Below are positions 6,150 through 13,780 of a stretch of DNA of 38,273 bases, piece after piece. Numbering within the stretch: position 1 is the first letter of the stretch; each line of letters begins with the position of its first letter. The notes under the pieces are model-generated. The model had not been told where the DNA came from. It did not search any database and was given only the letters and a program-made list of their open reading frames with translations. The stretch is from Oxalobacteraceae bacterium UBA6018 (GTDB taxonomy: Bacteria > Pseudomonadota > Gammaproteobacteria > Burkholderiales > Burkholderiaceae_D), in NCBI GenBank assembly GCA_002428015.1, contig DIZW01000063.1:1-38273 (forward strand), in the 5' to 3' direction. The position numbers and the translations under genes were made by a program.

Positions 6150-6995
6150 TCAGAAGCGGCGCGCGAGGCCGGTGGAAATCGACAACTGCGCGGGCCGCTC
6201 GACCAGCGGGCTGCGCCGCGCGTCGCCCCGCAGGCTCGCCACGCGCACGGCCGTGGTCAGCATCCAGTCCTGTGACAGCGACCAGTTCCAGCGCGCGCTC
6301 GCGAACACGTCCTTGACGCCGCCGGCGGGCGCGTATTGCGCGTTGCCGCTGCGCAGGTGCTGGGCGGCGGTGACGCCGAAAAAGCTGGTGTTGTAGGCGC
6401 GGTTGACGAGCTCGATTCCCGCCGAGAACGCCACCCGGTGATGGGCGCCGAAGCCGGCGGCCACGCGCTGGGCGGCCAGTTCCCACACCAGGCCGTCGCC
6501 ACCCGCGCCGTACAGCAGGCTGTTGGTCACGCGCACCTCCGGGTTCAGGTAGACGTTGAGGAAGGCCCCGCCCTGCAGGTGGGCGCCGATCGCTTCCATG
6601 CCGGCCAGCCGGTTGGTGGCCAGCGCCAGGCGCGTGGGCGGCGGCGCCACGGCGGTCACGGGGATGCCGCCGGTGCCGCCCAGCACGGCCGCGCCGCCTG
6701 TCTCGTCGCGGCGCGGCTGCAGCGCCAGCAGCGGGCCGTATTCCAGCGTGGGCTGGCGCGACAGGTGCCAGCCCGCGCTCATGCCGGAGATGAAGACGCC
6801 ATTGCTGAACTCGACCTGCAGCAGCGGCAAGGCGCGCGTGCGGCGGCCGTCGGCGCCGTCGTAGCGCGGTTGCGAACTCACCCCCAGCCCGACAAACATG
6901 TCGCGGCTGCCGTCCGGCATCGGATTGACGGCCGGGCTCTGGGCAGCGGCGAATCCGCAGGCAGCGCTCAGGAGGGAGGCGAGAAGTCGTTTCAT
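6150..6995 (-). CDS. MipA/OmpV-family outer-membrane protein
   Basis: This 281-residue protein has a signal peptide (MKRLLASLLSAACGFAAA) and a beta-barrel pattern of alternating residues ending in phenylalanine (STGLARRF), the usual outer-membrane assembly signal. Recognisable MipA/OmpV features are FVGLGVSSQPRYDGADGRRT near the mature N-terminus, RALPLLQVEFSNGVFIS, and the closing strands WMLTTAVRVASLRGDARRSP and SLVERPAQLSISTGL-type sequence. In E. coli, MipA scaffolds MltA and PBP1B; many family members are simply stress-regulated porin-like proteins. It is followed after 2 nt by the secreted protein at 5446-6147 and preceded by a lipoprotein gene. Confidence 0.85.
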   Translation of the reverse strand: MKRLLASLLSAACGFAAAQSPAVNPMPDGSRDMFVGLGVSSQPRYDGADGRRTRALPLLQVEFSNGVFISGMSAGWHLSRQPTLEYGPLLALQPRRDETGGAAVLGGTGGIPVTAVAPPPTRLALATNRLAGMEAIGAHLQGGAFLNVYLNPEVRVTNSLLYGAGGDGLVWELAAQRVAAGFGAHHRVAFSAGIELVNRAYNTSFFGVTAAQHLRSGNAQYAPAGGVKDVFASARWNWSLSQDWMLTTAVRVASLRGDARRSPLVERPAQLSISTGLARRF

Positions 6996-7065
6996 AGGGC
7001 TGGGCTTGGGCAGTGTGGACGGTGCGCCATTTTACGGCTTGCCGCCCGACACGCCCACCGCCGCG

Positions 7066-7914
7066 TTACGGGAGCGCCTTGGCCGCCTGCGTGAACTCCA
7101 CCGGGGCCTCGGTGCGCGCCACCATGATCAGGTGGGCCGGACGGGTGATCATCATTGTGCAGGCGGTGTTGGCGTCGGCGCTGGAGCCATCGACCCGGGT
7201 GACGATCAGCGTGCCGTCCTTGTAGGCGACGCCCGTGATGCGGGTATAGGCGCAGCCGTCGGTGCCGCTGCCGAACACGCCCAGCACCATGTCCTGGCTG
7301 AAGTCGACCTTCGGCAGCGCCTCGGTGCCGGCGTGCTGGGCCCATACCGTGGCCCAGGTCTTATCGTCCTTGATGACCATGTTCTGGGGCGTGGTGATGC
7401 CCGACAGCGCGCGGCGGTCGATGTCGGTGTACGGCACCACCGGCGACTTGAACGGAATCGGCTCGACCTTGTGGCCGCTGCCCAGGCCCAGGTCGCTCGG
7501 CTCCAGGTTCTTGACGATGACGTCGAACAGCGCGCGCGCCTTGTCGTCGGTGCAGCTGGTGCGCGGGCCGGCGATGCTGTCCGCCTGCGAGCACAGCAGC
7601 GTATCGGGATTTTTGCCGTACAGGCCGTAAGCGTAGCTGTTGTCGCCGCAGCGCCCGGAACGGTCCCAGAACACATACTGCTGGTCGATCACGTACAGCC
7701 GGTTGTGCAGGTCGGCGCAGCTGGCCTGCTGGGCCATGGCGATGAAGGGCGCGCTGTCGGGCGGCGCGCTGGGGCTCGGTTCGCCGGCGGCGATGCTTTG
7801 GGCCGCTTGGCGGTCGGTGGTCGCGGCGCCGCCGCCCGTACCGCCGCCGCAACCGGCAAGCAGCAGGGCGCCGGCGAGCGGCAGGGCAAACATCCAGGAT
7901 TTTACTAGCGACAT
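7066..7914 (-). CDS. Lipoprotein with PrcB-like C-terminal domain
   Basis: This 282-residue protein has a lipobox LLAGC (Cys22) with Gly at +2, so it is probably sent to the outer membrane. A low-complexity Gly/Ala/Pro linker follows, then a Cys-containing region (SCADLHNRLYVIDQQYVFWD). The C-terminal part (about 175-275) has DDKTWATVWAQHAG, LPKVDFSQDMVLGVFGSG and ITGVAYKDGTLIV, the pattern of PrcB C-terminal (protease-complex subunit) domains. AGAGGA lies 9 nt before the ATG. A terminator-like hairpin sits just upstream in its leader. Partner protease and function are unknown. Confidence 0.82.
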   Translation of the reverse strand: MSLVKSWMFALPLAGALLLAGCGGGTGGGAATTDRQAAQSIAAGEPSPSAPPDSAPFIAMAQQASCADLHNRLYVIDQQYVFWDRSGRCGDNSYAYGLYGKNPDTLLCSQADSIAGPRTSCTDDKARALFDVIVKNLEPSDLGLGSGHKVEPIPFKSPVVPYTDIDRRALSGITTPQNMVIKDDKTWATVWAQHAGTEALPKVDFSQDMVLGVFGSGTDGCAYTRITGVAYKDGTLIVTRVDGSSADANTACTMMITRPAHLIMVARTEAPVEFTQAAKALP

Positions 7915-7934
7915 GTCATCCTCTTTTTTCTTGG

Positions 7935-7971
7935 AAAAAAAAAGCCCACGACAAACACACCATCAGTGGGC
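7935..7971 (-). promoter_or_regulatory. Terminator-like hairpin in the leader of the PrcB-like lipoprotein gene
   Basis: Read on the minus strand, GCCCAC, a 16-nt loop and GTGGGC are followed by nine T. This ends about 20 nt before the lipoprotein start codon. No minus-strand gene lies upstream (rstB is divergent), so this is either an attenuator of the lipoprotein operon or a barrier to antisense transcripts. A 26-codon frame (7996 to 7916) spans the hairpin and stops 1 nt before the lipoprotein ATG. Confidence 0.6.
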
Positions 7972-8081
7972 GAACGGAAAAAACTCCATGCCTCATCCTA
8001 TCGGCCTGAGTGTCGCCCTTCACCCGCGAGATGTCGAGCAATTGTCGGGAAATTGTAATGCGCCATTTTCCGGCATGCTTC

Positions 8082-8097
8082 TATACAATATTGCAAC
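8082..8097 (+). promoter_or_regulatory. Candidate -10 of rstB close to the start codon
   Basis: TATACAATA (8082-8090) ends 7 nt before the rstB ATG, so transcription from it would give a leaderless or nearly leaderless mRNA. No Shine-Dalgarno sequence is visible before the ATG. The same element precedes rstA. No clear -35 is seen. Confidence 0.4.
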
Positions 8098-9390
8098 ATG
8101 AATCGCCTTTTCTTCCGCTTCTTCCTGCTCGTGATGCTGTCGATCACGGTGGCGACCGGCGCCATCTACCTGGCCATCAGTGCCCTGTTCGGCGATCCGC
8201 TGGAGGACATCGCGCGGCGCCAGGCCGCGGCCCAAATCTTTTTGCTTGAACAGTATGTCGACCAGGCCCCGGCCGACGAATGGCTGGCGCGCCTGAACAA
8301 GGTGCGCGAAGTGTCCAAGGTGAACCTGGAGCTTATGCCGCTGGGGGCGGCGCGCGCGGCCGTGCCGGCCAGGCTGCGCGCGGCCCTGGAGCGCGGCGAG
8401 GTGGTGCTGGACGCGCCCCACAAGGCTTTCTACCGGCGCGTGGACCTGACCGGCAACAGCTATATCGGCAGCGACGCCGAGGTCATCCACGCGCAGGATT
8501 TGCCGATCGACGTGGGCCTGGCGCTGCGCATGGAGGCGGTGCGCTACGTGATCGTGGCGCTGGCCCTGCTCATTCCGATCGCCTGGTGGTCGCGCGCGCA
8601 CTGGCGCGCCTTGCAGCACCTGTCCGGCGTGGCCGAGCAGGTGGGCCAGGGCCAGTTGAGCGCCCGCGCCAGCCTCAAGCCGAGCGCCAGCATCTACCCG
8701 CTGGCCGAGCGCATGAACGACATGGCCGCGCGCATCGCGGCCTTGCTCAGCGCCCAGGAAAGCCTGCTCCATTCGGTGTCGCACGAGCTGCGCACGCCGA
8801 TCGCGCGACTGGCGTTTGGACTGGAGCTGCTGCGCGCCAAGGCGGCCGATGCGGCGCTGGAAGAGCGCATCGCGGCCATGGAAGGCGATTGCGCCGAGCT
8901 CGACGCGCTGGTCGGCGAACTGCTGGGCATGATCAGGCTGGACCAGCCGCAGGCGCTGGCGAAGGCGCCGTTCGCGCTCGGGCCGGCCCTGGAGGCGTGC
9001 ATCGCCGGCCTGGGGCGGCCGGTGGAGGCGCGCATCGCGGCCGACCTGGGCATGGTCGACGCCGACCGCCGCCTGCTGCTGCGCGCCTTCGACAACCTGC
9101 TGCGCAACGCCGCCAAATACACCGAGCGGCGCATTGCCGTGCAGGCGCGCAGGGTCGGCGGGTGGATCGAGATCAGCGTGGAGGATGACGGCCCCGGTAT
9201 TCCGGAAGCGGAGCGGGCGCGCGTCTTCGAGCCCTTCTACCGGCTCGACCGCAGCCGCGACCGCGCCAGCGGCGGGTTCGGCTTGGGATTGTCGATCGCG
9301 CACAAGGCGCTGGCCGGGCATGGCGGAAGCATACGGGTAGCGCAGGCCGCGCTGGGCGGGGCCTGCTTGACGCTGGTATTGCCGGGCTAG
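8098..9390 (+). CDS. rstB: Sensor histidine kinase, RstB-like
   Basis: This 430-residue inner-membrane kinase has TM1 at about 8-30, a short periplasmic domain of about 115 residues and TM2 at about 147-165. A HAMP linker follows (about 166-218). The H-box is SVSHELRTPIARLAF (phospho-acceptor His229), the N-box DNLLRNAAKYTE, G1 VEDDGPGIP, and G2 GFGLGLSIAHKAL. The small periplasmic domain and the DPLEDIARRQAAAQ start resemble RstB. It is the likely partner of the RstA-like regulator at 4651. The pair is split by three genes on the other strand, which is unusual because rstA and rstB are normally adjacent. The start is the only ATG in position. Confidence 0.87.
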   Translation: MNRLFFRFFLLVMLSITVATGAIYLAISALFGDPLEDIARRQAAAQIFLLEQYVDQAPADEWLARLNKVREVSKVNLELMPLGAARAAVPARLRAALERGEVVLDAPHKAFYRRVDLTGNSYIGSDAEVIHAQDLPIDVGLALRMEAVRYVIVALALLIPIAWWSRAHWRALQHLSGVAEQVGQGQLSARASLKPSASIYPLAERMNDMAARIAALLSAQESLLHSVSHELRTPIARLAFGLELLRAKAADAALEERIAAMEGDCAELDALVGELLGMIRLDQPQALAKAPFALGPALEACIAGLGRPVEARIAADLGMVDADRRLLLRAFDNLLRNAAKYTERRIAVQARRVGGWIEISVEDDGPGIPEAERARVFEPFYRLDRSRDRASGGFGLGLSIAHKALAGHGGSIRVAQAALGGACLTLVLPG

Positions 9391-9412
9391 TAAGACGCCC
9401 GGCAAGCCGGTT

Positions 9413-9733
9413 CTACAGGTCGGACTCGGACGGACGCACGTGGGTCAGCGCGTACCAGACATGCTGATACCAATGCTCGCGCGAATGCACGTGGACCAGG
9501 CAGCTCTTGTCCACCTCGCCTTTGAATATCCGGTCGGCGCAGGCGTTGGTGCGCAGCGCGTGGCGCTGGTTCTCGGCGTTCGAGAGCGCGACGGTGAACC
9601 AGAACAGCAAGCCGGCCAGGATCACGACCAGGGTCCAGGCCAGCTGGTTGACGTTGCTGGTCTCGAACAGGTCCTCCACGACGGGCCGTGACCCGTCGTA
9701 GATCTTGAGGATTTTTTTCTCTACATCGCTCAT
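9413..9733 (-). CDS. Small single-pass membrane protein, unknown, coupled to dsbA
   Basis: This 106-residue protein has one transmembrane helix at about 31-52 (LAWTLVVILAGLLFWFTVAL). After it come two cysteines, Cys65 and Cys78, in NACADRIFKGEVDKSC, then a His-rich tail (HVHSREHWYQHVW). Its ATG overlaps the dsbA stop codon (ATGA), so it is translated with dsbA. If the C-terminus is periplasmic, the two cysteines are a natural DsbA substrate. No family is recognised. Confidence 0.72.
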   Translation of the reverse strand: MSDVEKKILKIYDGSRPVVEDLFETSNVNQLAWTLVVILAGLLFWFTVALSNAENQRHALRTNACADRIFKGEVDKSCLVHVHSREHWYQHVWYALTHVRPSESDL

Positions 9734-10422
9734 TTTTTCGTCTTCGCTGGGGCCGCCGGAGTTTTTTCCTTCTGCACCTTGGCCACCAGCGCGTCGAGCA
9801 CCTGGGTGGTCGTTTGCATCAGGCTTGGCTCCGTGGCGTTCTTGTTGACCGCGCCGAGAATCGATGGCGAGGTGACATAGCGGCCGTCGATGACCAGGGT
9901 CGGCACGCCGTCGACCTTGTAGGCGGCGGCGATCGCCGGCAGCCGTTTCAGTTTAGTCAGGATGCCGAAGGAATTCCAGTAATTGAGGAATTTATCCTTG
10001 GGGATGCCGTTCTTGACGGCCCAGTCGACGATCGCGTCGTCGCTGGTGAGGCGCTCGTGGTCGACGTGGAAGGCGCGGAAAACCTTGGGCGTGAACTCCT
10101 CGGACTTGCCCATCGCCTCGAGCGTCAGGAACAGGTGCGATTCAGGGTCCGCCGGGCCGGAGTACGGGAAATGGATGCGCTTGAAGTTGATGTTGTCGCC
10201 CTGCTTCTTGACCCAGGCTTCCAGGGTCGGCTCGAGCGCGTTGCAGTGCGGGCAGTGATACATGAAGAATTCGATGACTTCGACTTTCTTGCCGACCGTC
10301 TGGGACGGCTGCGGCGAAGGCAGCGTCATGTATTCGGCGCCGTTTTGCGGAGCGGTGGGCGAAGCGAAAGCGGTGCTGGCGACCAGGCCGAGGGCGGCGA
10401 GAGCAAAACGCAAAGAACGCAT
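9730..10422 (-). CDS. dsbA: Thiol:disulfide interchange protein DsbA
   Basis: This 230-residue periplasmic oxidase introduces disulphide bonds into exported proteins. It has a signal peptide (MRSLRFALAALGLVASTAFA) and a thioredoxin fold with active site CPHC at residues 57-60 in EFFMYHCPHCNALEP. A helical insert follows, then the cis-proline loop GVPTLVIDGRY. An alkaline, Lys-rich tail ends the protein. AAGGAAA precedes the ATG by a few bases. The downstream gene overlaps its stop codon, so they form a two-gene unit. Reoxidation would need a DsbB, not present in the window. Confidence 0.95.
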   Translation of the reverse strand: MRSLRFALAALGLVASTAFASPTAPQNGAEYMTLPSPQPSQTVGKKVEVIEFFMYHCPHCNALEPTLEAWVKKQGDNINFKRIHFPYSGPADPESHLFLTLEAMGKSEEFTPKVFRAFHVDHERLTSDDAIVDWAVKNGIPKDKFLNYWNSFGILTKLKRLPAIAAAYKVDGVPTLVIDGRYVTSPSILGAVNKNATEPSLMQTTTQVLDALVAKVQKEKTPAAPAKTKK

Positions 10423-10556
10423 AAATTTCCTTTAAGAATGAATTGAGCTATCGACCGCGAGATTACCACTTTTTCGCCACCGGCCGGGCTACGGGGGCGT
10501 ATTGTGCAATTGCTTACAGCTAGAAGCAAGCTTATCCCACCATCTTTAACGCAAGC

Positions 10557-11441
10557 TTAACGCCGCCGTTGACGCGTCAGCTCGAGTTTTTCGCACAGCT
10601 CGGCCGCGCCGTCGGCCACGCGCGGGCCGGGACGCGCCAGCAGCTCGCCGTCGAGGGTGAACAGATTGCCACGTTGTACAGCCAGCATGCCGTGATAGGG
10701 CTTCCACAAGTTGACGCCGAGCCTGTCGGAATCGTGCTGCTCGCCGCCGACGACCGCCTCGGGATTTAGCGCCAGCACCGCTTCGACGCCAACCTGGGGC
10801 GCCTTGACCCGTTCGCCCGCGAACACGTTGACGCCGCCGCACAGGGTGATCACGTCGTTGACGATCTGCTTGCCGCCGAGCGTGAACAGGGGCTGGTCCC
10901 AGACCTGGTAGAACACCCGCACCGGGGCGCGCCGCGCGTAGCGTGCGGTCAGCGCGGCGACCTTGCCGTCAAACGCGGCGCGGGCGGCGCGCGCGGTCGC
11001 TTCGGTGCCGAGCAGTTGCCCCAGCTTGCCGATGTCGGCGCCGATCTGCGCGAGCTGTACCGGCTCGCTGTAGTACATCGGAATGCCGAGCTGGCGCAGC
11101 TGCTCGAGCTGGCGCGCGGTGTTCCCGCTTTGCCAGACCACCAGCAGGTCCGGCTTGAGGGCGATCACGCGTTCGATGTCGATCTGGTTGCTGTCGCCCA
11201 CCTGCGGCAGCGCGCGCGCGGCGGCGGGGAAATCGCTGTACTTGATCACCCCCACCACGCGCGCGCCGGCGCCGGCCGCGAACAGCAGCTCGGTGGCGTG
11301 CGGCGCGAGCGACACCACGCGCTGGGCCGGGCGCGCCAGCACCACGCGCTGGCCGCCGCCGTCGACCACCTCGATGGCGGCCAGCGCGCTGGCGCAGCCC
11401 AGCGCCAGCAGCAGCGCCAGCAGGGTGCAGGCGCGGCGCAT
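10557..11441 (-). CDS. btuF: Cobalamin ABC transporter substrate-binding protein BtuF
   Basis: This 294-residue periplasmic binding protein has a signal sequence (MRRACTLLALLLALGCASALA), then the class III binding fold: RVVSLAPHATELLFAAGAG, GVIKYSDFPAAARALPQVGD, KPDLLVVWQSGN, and in the second lobe LCGGVNVFAG and LNPEAVVGGEQ. These match BtuF and related cobamide-binding proteins. It starts 1 nt after the stop codon of btuB and so shares its riboswitch-controlled transcript. The inner-membrane parts, btuC and btuD, are not next to it; the next gene on this strand is dsbA, 134 bp away. The terminal Arg-rich tail is short and unremarkable. Confidence 0.9.
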   Translation of the reverse strand: MRRACTLLALLLALGCASALAAIEVVDGGGQRVVLARPAQRVVSLAPHATELLFAAGAGARVVGVIKYSDFPAAARALPQVGDSNQIDIERVIALKPDLLVVWQSGNTARQLEQLRQLGIPMYYSEPVQLAQIGADIGKLGQLLGTEATARAARAAFDGKVAALTARYARRAPVRVFYQVWDQPLFTLGGKQIVNDVITLCGGVNVFAGERVKAPQVGVEAVLALNPEAVVGGEQHDSDRLGVNLWKPYHGMLAVQRGNLFTLDGELLARPGPRVADGAAELCEKLELTRQRRR

Positions 11442-11442
11442 G

Positions 11443-13413
11443 CTAGAAGTCGTAGCGGGCCGACAGCTTGAGCTGGCGCGCGTCGCTAGGATAGATGCCG
11501 GCCTGGCAGCCGTAGGCGTTGCTGAAGTAGCGTTTGTCGGCCAGGTTCAGGCCGGACAGGGCGAACTCCCACGCGCCCAGCTTGCGGGCGTAGCGCGCGT
11601 CCACCGTGTGGTAGGCCGGCACGCGCGCGGCGCAGCTGTTGGCGAAGTCGTTGCCGTAGCGCTGGCTGGCGACCCACTGCACGCCCAGGTCGGCGCTCTG
11701 GCCGTCGCCCGGCACCCAAGCCAGGCGGGTGCTGAGGGTGTTCTTCGGCACCAGCACCATCTCGCGGCCGGCGTTGGGGCCGGCGGTGAAGCGCGCGTTC
11801 ACGTGCTGGTAGTGGGCGATGGCGCGCCAGCCGCTGGCGATGGCCGCGTCGGCGTCGGCCTCCACGCCTTTGCGCTCGGTCGGGTCGAGGTTGGTGTTGG
11901 CGCCCCAGCCGCCGTTCAGGGTCGGGTCATAGAAGATCTCGTTGGTGAGCGCGTGGCGGAAGGCGCGCACGTCCACCCGCGCCTGGCTGTCGCCGGCGCG
12001 CACGCCGATCTCCAGGTCGCGCGAGGTCTGGATCTTCAGCACGTCGGTCGAGGAGCGGTAGCTGTTCTCGTCGGCGTTGGCGACGCGGTAGCTACGTCCC
12101 AGCTTGGCGTACAGGTTGGTGGCGGCCATCACGTCCAGGCTGCCCTGCAGTTCCCAGGCGTTCTGCGCCTGGCTGGTGTGTTCCGGCGCGGTGGCGGCGA
12201 CAGCATCGGCGTAGTCCTTGTCGAACAGTTCGCGGCGCGCGCCCAGCGCCAGGCGGGCGTGGTAGAAGGCGTCCCACTTGACTTCGTCGCGCGCATACAC
12301 GGCCTTGGATTTCTGGCGCGCGTCGGCCAGCGAGTACGCCGCGGTGGTATCGCGATCCCAGCGGGTCAGGTCAATGCCGGCCACGAGCTCATTGAGCAGG
12401 CCATCGAAGCGGCCCAGATGGCGCAGGCGCGGCGAAAACTGGGTCTGGCGGCTGTCGTAGGAGGCGTGGCTCAGGCCCGGATAGTAGTAGTTGGACTCGA
12501 TCACCTTGGTGCGGCGCGACAGTTCGGCGGCCGCGTCGATTGCGCCGAAGCGCTGCTCGATGAAGGCGCTGACGCGGCGCGAAGCGAGCGTGCCGTTGTC
12601 GCGCGGGGTCAGGGTCTGGCGCGGATTGTCGTTGAACTGGGCCAGGGTCAGCGAACCGGGGAAGTCGGCGTCGGAATCGGCACGCTCGACGCGAACCCCG
12701 ACCCGCCCGCCTGCGTAGGCCCACTGGGCGCCAGCGTTCACCGTGCGCAGGTCATAGGCGTTATGGTCGCGGTAGTTGTCGGTCGTTTTCTTGCCGAGCG
12801 CGGCGTCAATGGCGAAGCCGTCCCACGACTTGGCGGCCGAGGCGCGCAGGTCGCGCGCCTTGAACTGGCCCACTTCGGCGCTGACGCTGCCGCGGGCGGT
12901 GTTGTCCACCGGGCGCTTGGTGACGATCTGGATCACGCCGCCGGTGGCCCCGTCGCCGAACAGGACGCTGGCGCCGCCGCGGATGATCTCGATGCGTTCG
13001 ACCAGCTCGATCGGAATGGTCGACAGGATCGCGCCGCCCAGGTCGTTCTCGGACAGACGCACGCCGTCCAGCATGACCACCAGGTTCTGGGCGCTGTTGG
13101 CGCCGAAGCCGCGCAGGTCCAGGCCGAAGTCCGGCGAGCCGTCCAGCGACTGGCGGCCGTACACGCCGCCGATCTTGCGGATGGCCTGGTTGACGTCGGC
13201 GGCGCCGGCATTGCGGATATCCTCGGCGGTGATGACGGTGGCGCCGATCGGACGCAGGGCCGGGTCGCTGGCGAAGCGGGCGCCGGTGATGGTCACGGAA
13301 GGCAGGCTGTCGTCGGCGTGCACGATGGGGGCGAAAAAGCAGAGAGACAAGGCGGATGCCAGCGCGAGCGGTTCGAAAACCGGCGCGCAGCGCGGTGCTG
13401 CGGAAGTGATCAT
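11443..13413 (-). CDS. btuB: TonB-dependent vitamin B12 receptor BtuB-like
   Basis: This 656-residue outer-membrane receptor imports cobalamin using TonB energy. A signal peptide ends near PIVHA; LPSVTITGAR is the TonB box. The plug (about 45-160) contains VNQAIRKIGGVYGRQSLDG, LDLRGFGANSAQNLVVMLDG, IERIEIIRGGASVLFG-like sequence and GATGGVIQIVTKR. The barrel follows and ends in ARYDF, the C-terminal outer-membrane signal. The ATG at 13413 is preferred; a TTG 54 bases upstream lies inside riboswitch sequence. No Shine-Dalgarno is obvious. Substrate assignment rests on the cobalamin riboswitch upstream and btuF downstream. Confidence 0.93.
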   Translation of the reverse strand: MITSAAPRCAPVFEPLALASALSLCFFAPIVHADDSLPSVTITGARFASDPALRPIGATVITAEDIRNAGAADVNQAIRKIGGVYGRQSLDGSPDFGLDLRGFGANSAQNLVVMLDGVRLSENDLGGAILSTIPIELVERIEIIRGGASVLFGDGATGGVIQIVTKRPVDNTARGSVSAEVGQFKARDLRASAAKSWDGFAIDAALGKKTTDNYRDHNAYDLRTVNAGAQWAYAGGRVGVRVERADSDADFPGSLTLAQFNDNPRQTLTPRDNGTLASRRVSAFIEQRFGAIDAAAELSRRTKVIESNYYYPGLSHASYDSRQTQFSPRLRHLGRFDGLLNELVAGIDLTRWDRDTTAAYSLADARQKSKAVYARDEVKWDAFYHARLALGARRELFDKDYADAVAATAPEHTSQAQNAWELQGSLDVMAATNLYAKLGRSYRVANADENSYRSSTDVLKIQTSRDLEIGVRAGDSQARVDVRAFRHALTNEIFYDPTLNGGWGANTNLDPTERKGVEADADAAIASGWRAIAHYQHVNARFTAGPNAGREMVLVPKNTLSTRLAWVPGDGQSADLGVQWVASQRYGNDFANSCAARVPAYHTVDARYARKLGAWEFALSGLNLADKRYFSNAYGCQAGIYPSDARQLKLSARYDF

Positions 13414-13468
13414 GGTGTCGTTATCGAGTAAATGTATCGGCCCTGCGTCCCCGCAAGTCCGATTCAAC

Positions 13469-13676
13469 GGAAGGCGCGATTGTTCGCGCTTCCACCTGTC
13501 TTGGCCGGTATCCGGGCTCGCAAGTCCGACCGGCCCACCTTCCTATGCGCACGCACAGTGGTATCTGGGACAGCCTGCCGCCAACAAATGGGCGACGCTT
13601 GTTTACCGTTGCGGGGGCAGCACACCTTCGTGTTTCCCGTTTAACTGCCGGCGCGACTGCGCTGGCGAGCACCAAA
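13469..13676 (-). promoter_or_regulatory. Cobalamin riboswitch controlling btuB-btuF
   Basis: On the minus strand the leader reads TTTGGTGCTCGCC, then GGGAAACACGAAGGTGTG, then CTGCCCCCGCAACGGTAA, a GGCAGGCTGTCCCAGATACC segment with CACTG, and finally the B12 box AGCCCGGATACCGGCC (13503-13518). These are the conserved core elements of a class I cobalamin riboswitch in the right order. A hairpin at 13469-13493 (GGAAGGCGCGA/TCGCGCTTCC) follows the core and has no T-run, so control is probably at translation or by antitermination rather than simple intrinsic termination. When B12 binds, btuB and btuF should be shut down. Confidence 0.95.
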
Positions 13677-13780
13677 AGCGCGCACATTATAAACCGACAA
13701 GGCGTGGCCGCGCTGAAGATCGATGGCGCCGGCGCCCTGTTGTCGTTATAGTAAGGGCTATCATCCATCTGGAGCCATGC

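Noticed and set aside
7935..7971. The hairpin as an ordinary terminator of an upstream minus-strand gene.
   Set aside because: The only upstream gene is rstB, on the other strand, so there is nothing to terminate except antisense transcripts.
11083..13431. A very long + strand open frame (over 780 codons) opposite btuB and btuF.
   Set aside because: It is a composition shadow of G+C-rich coding DNA: the opposite strand has clear BtuB and BtuF motifs, and the + strand frame has none.
13414..13467. An upstream TTG start for btuB adding 18 residues.
   Set aside because: The extra part lies in riboswitch leader sequence next to its final hairpin and precedes the natural signal peptide.
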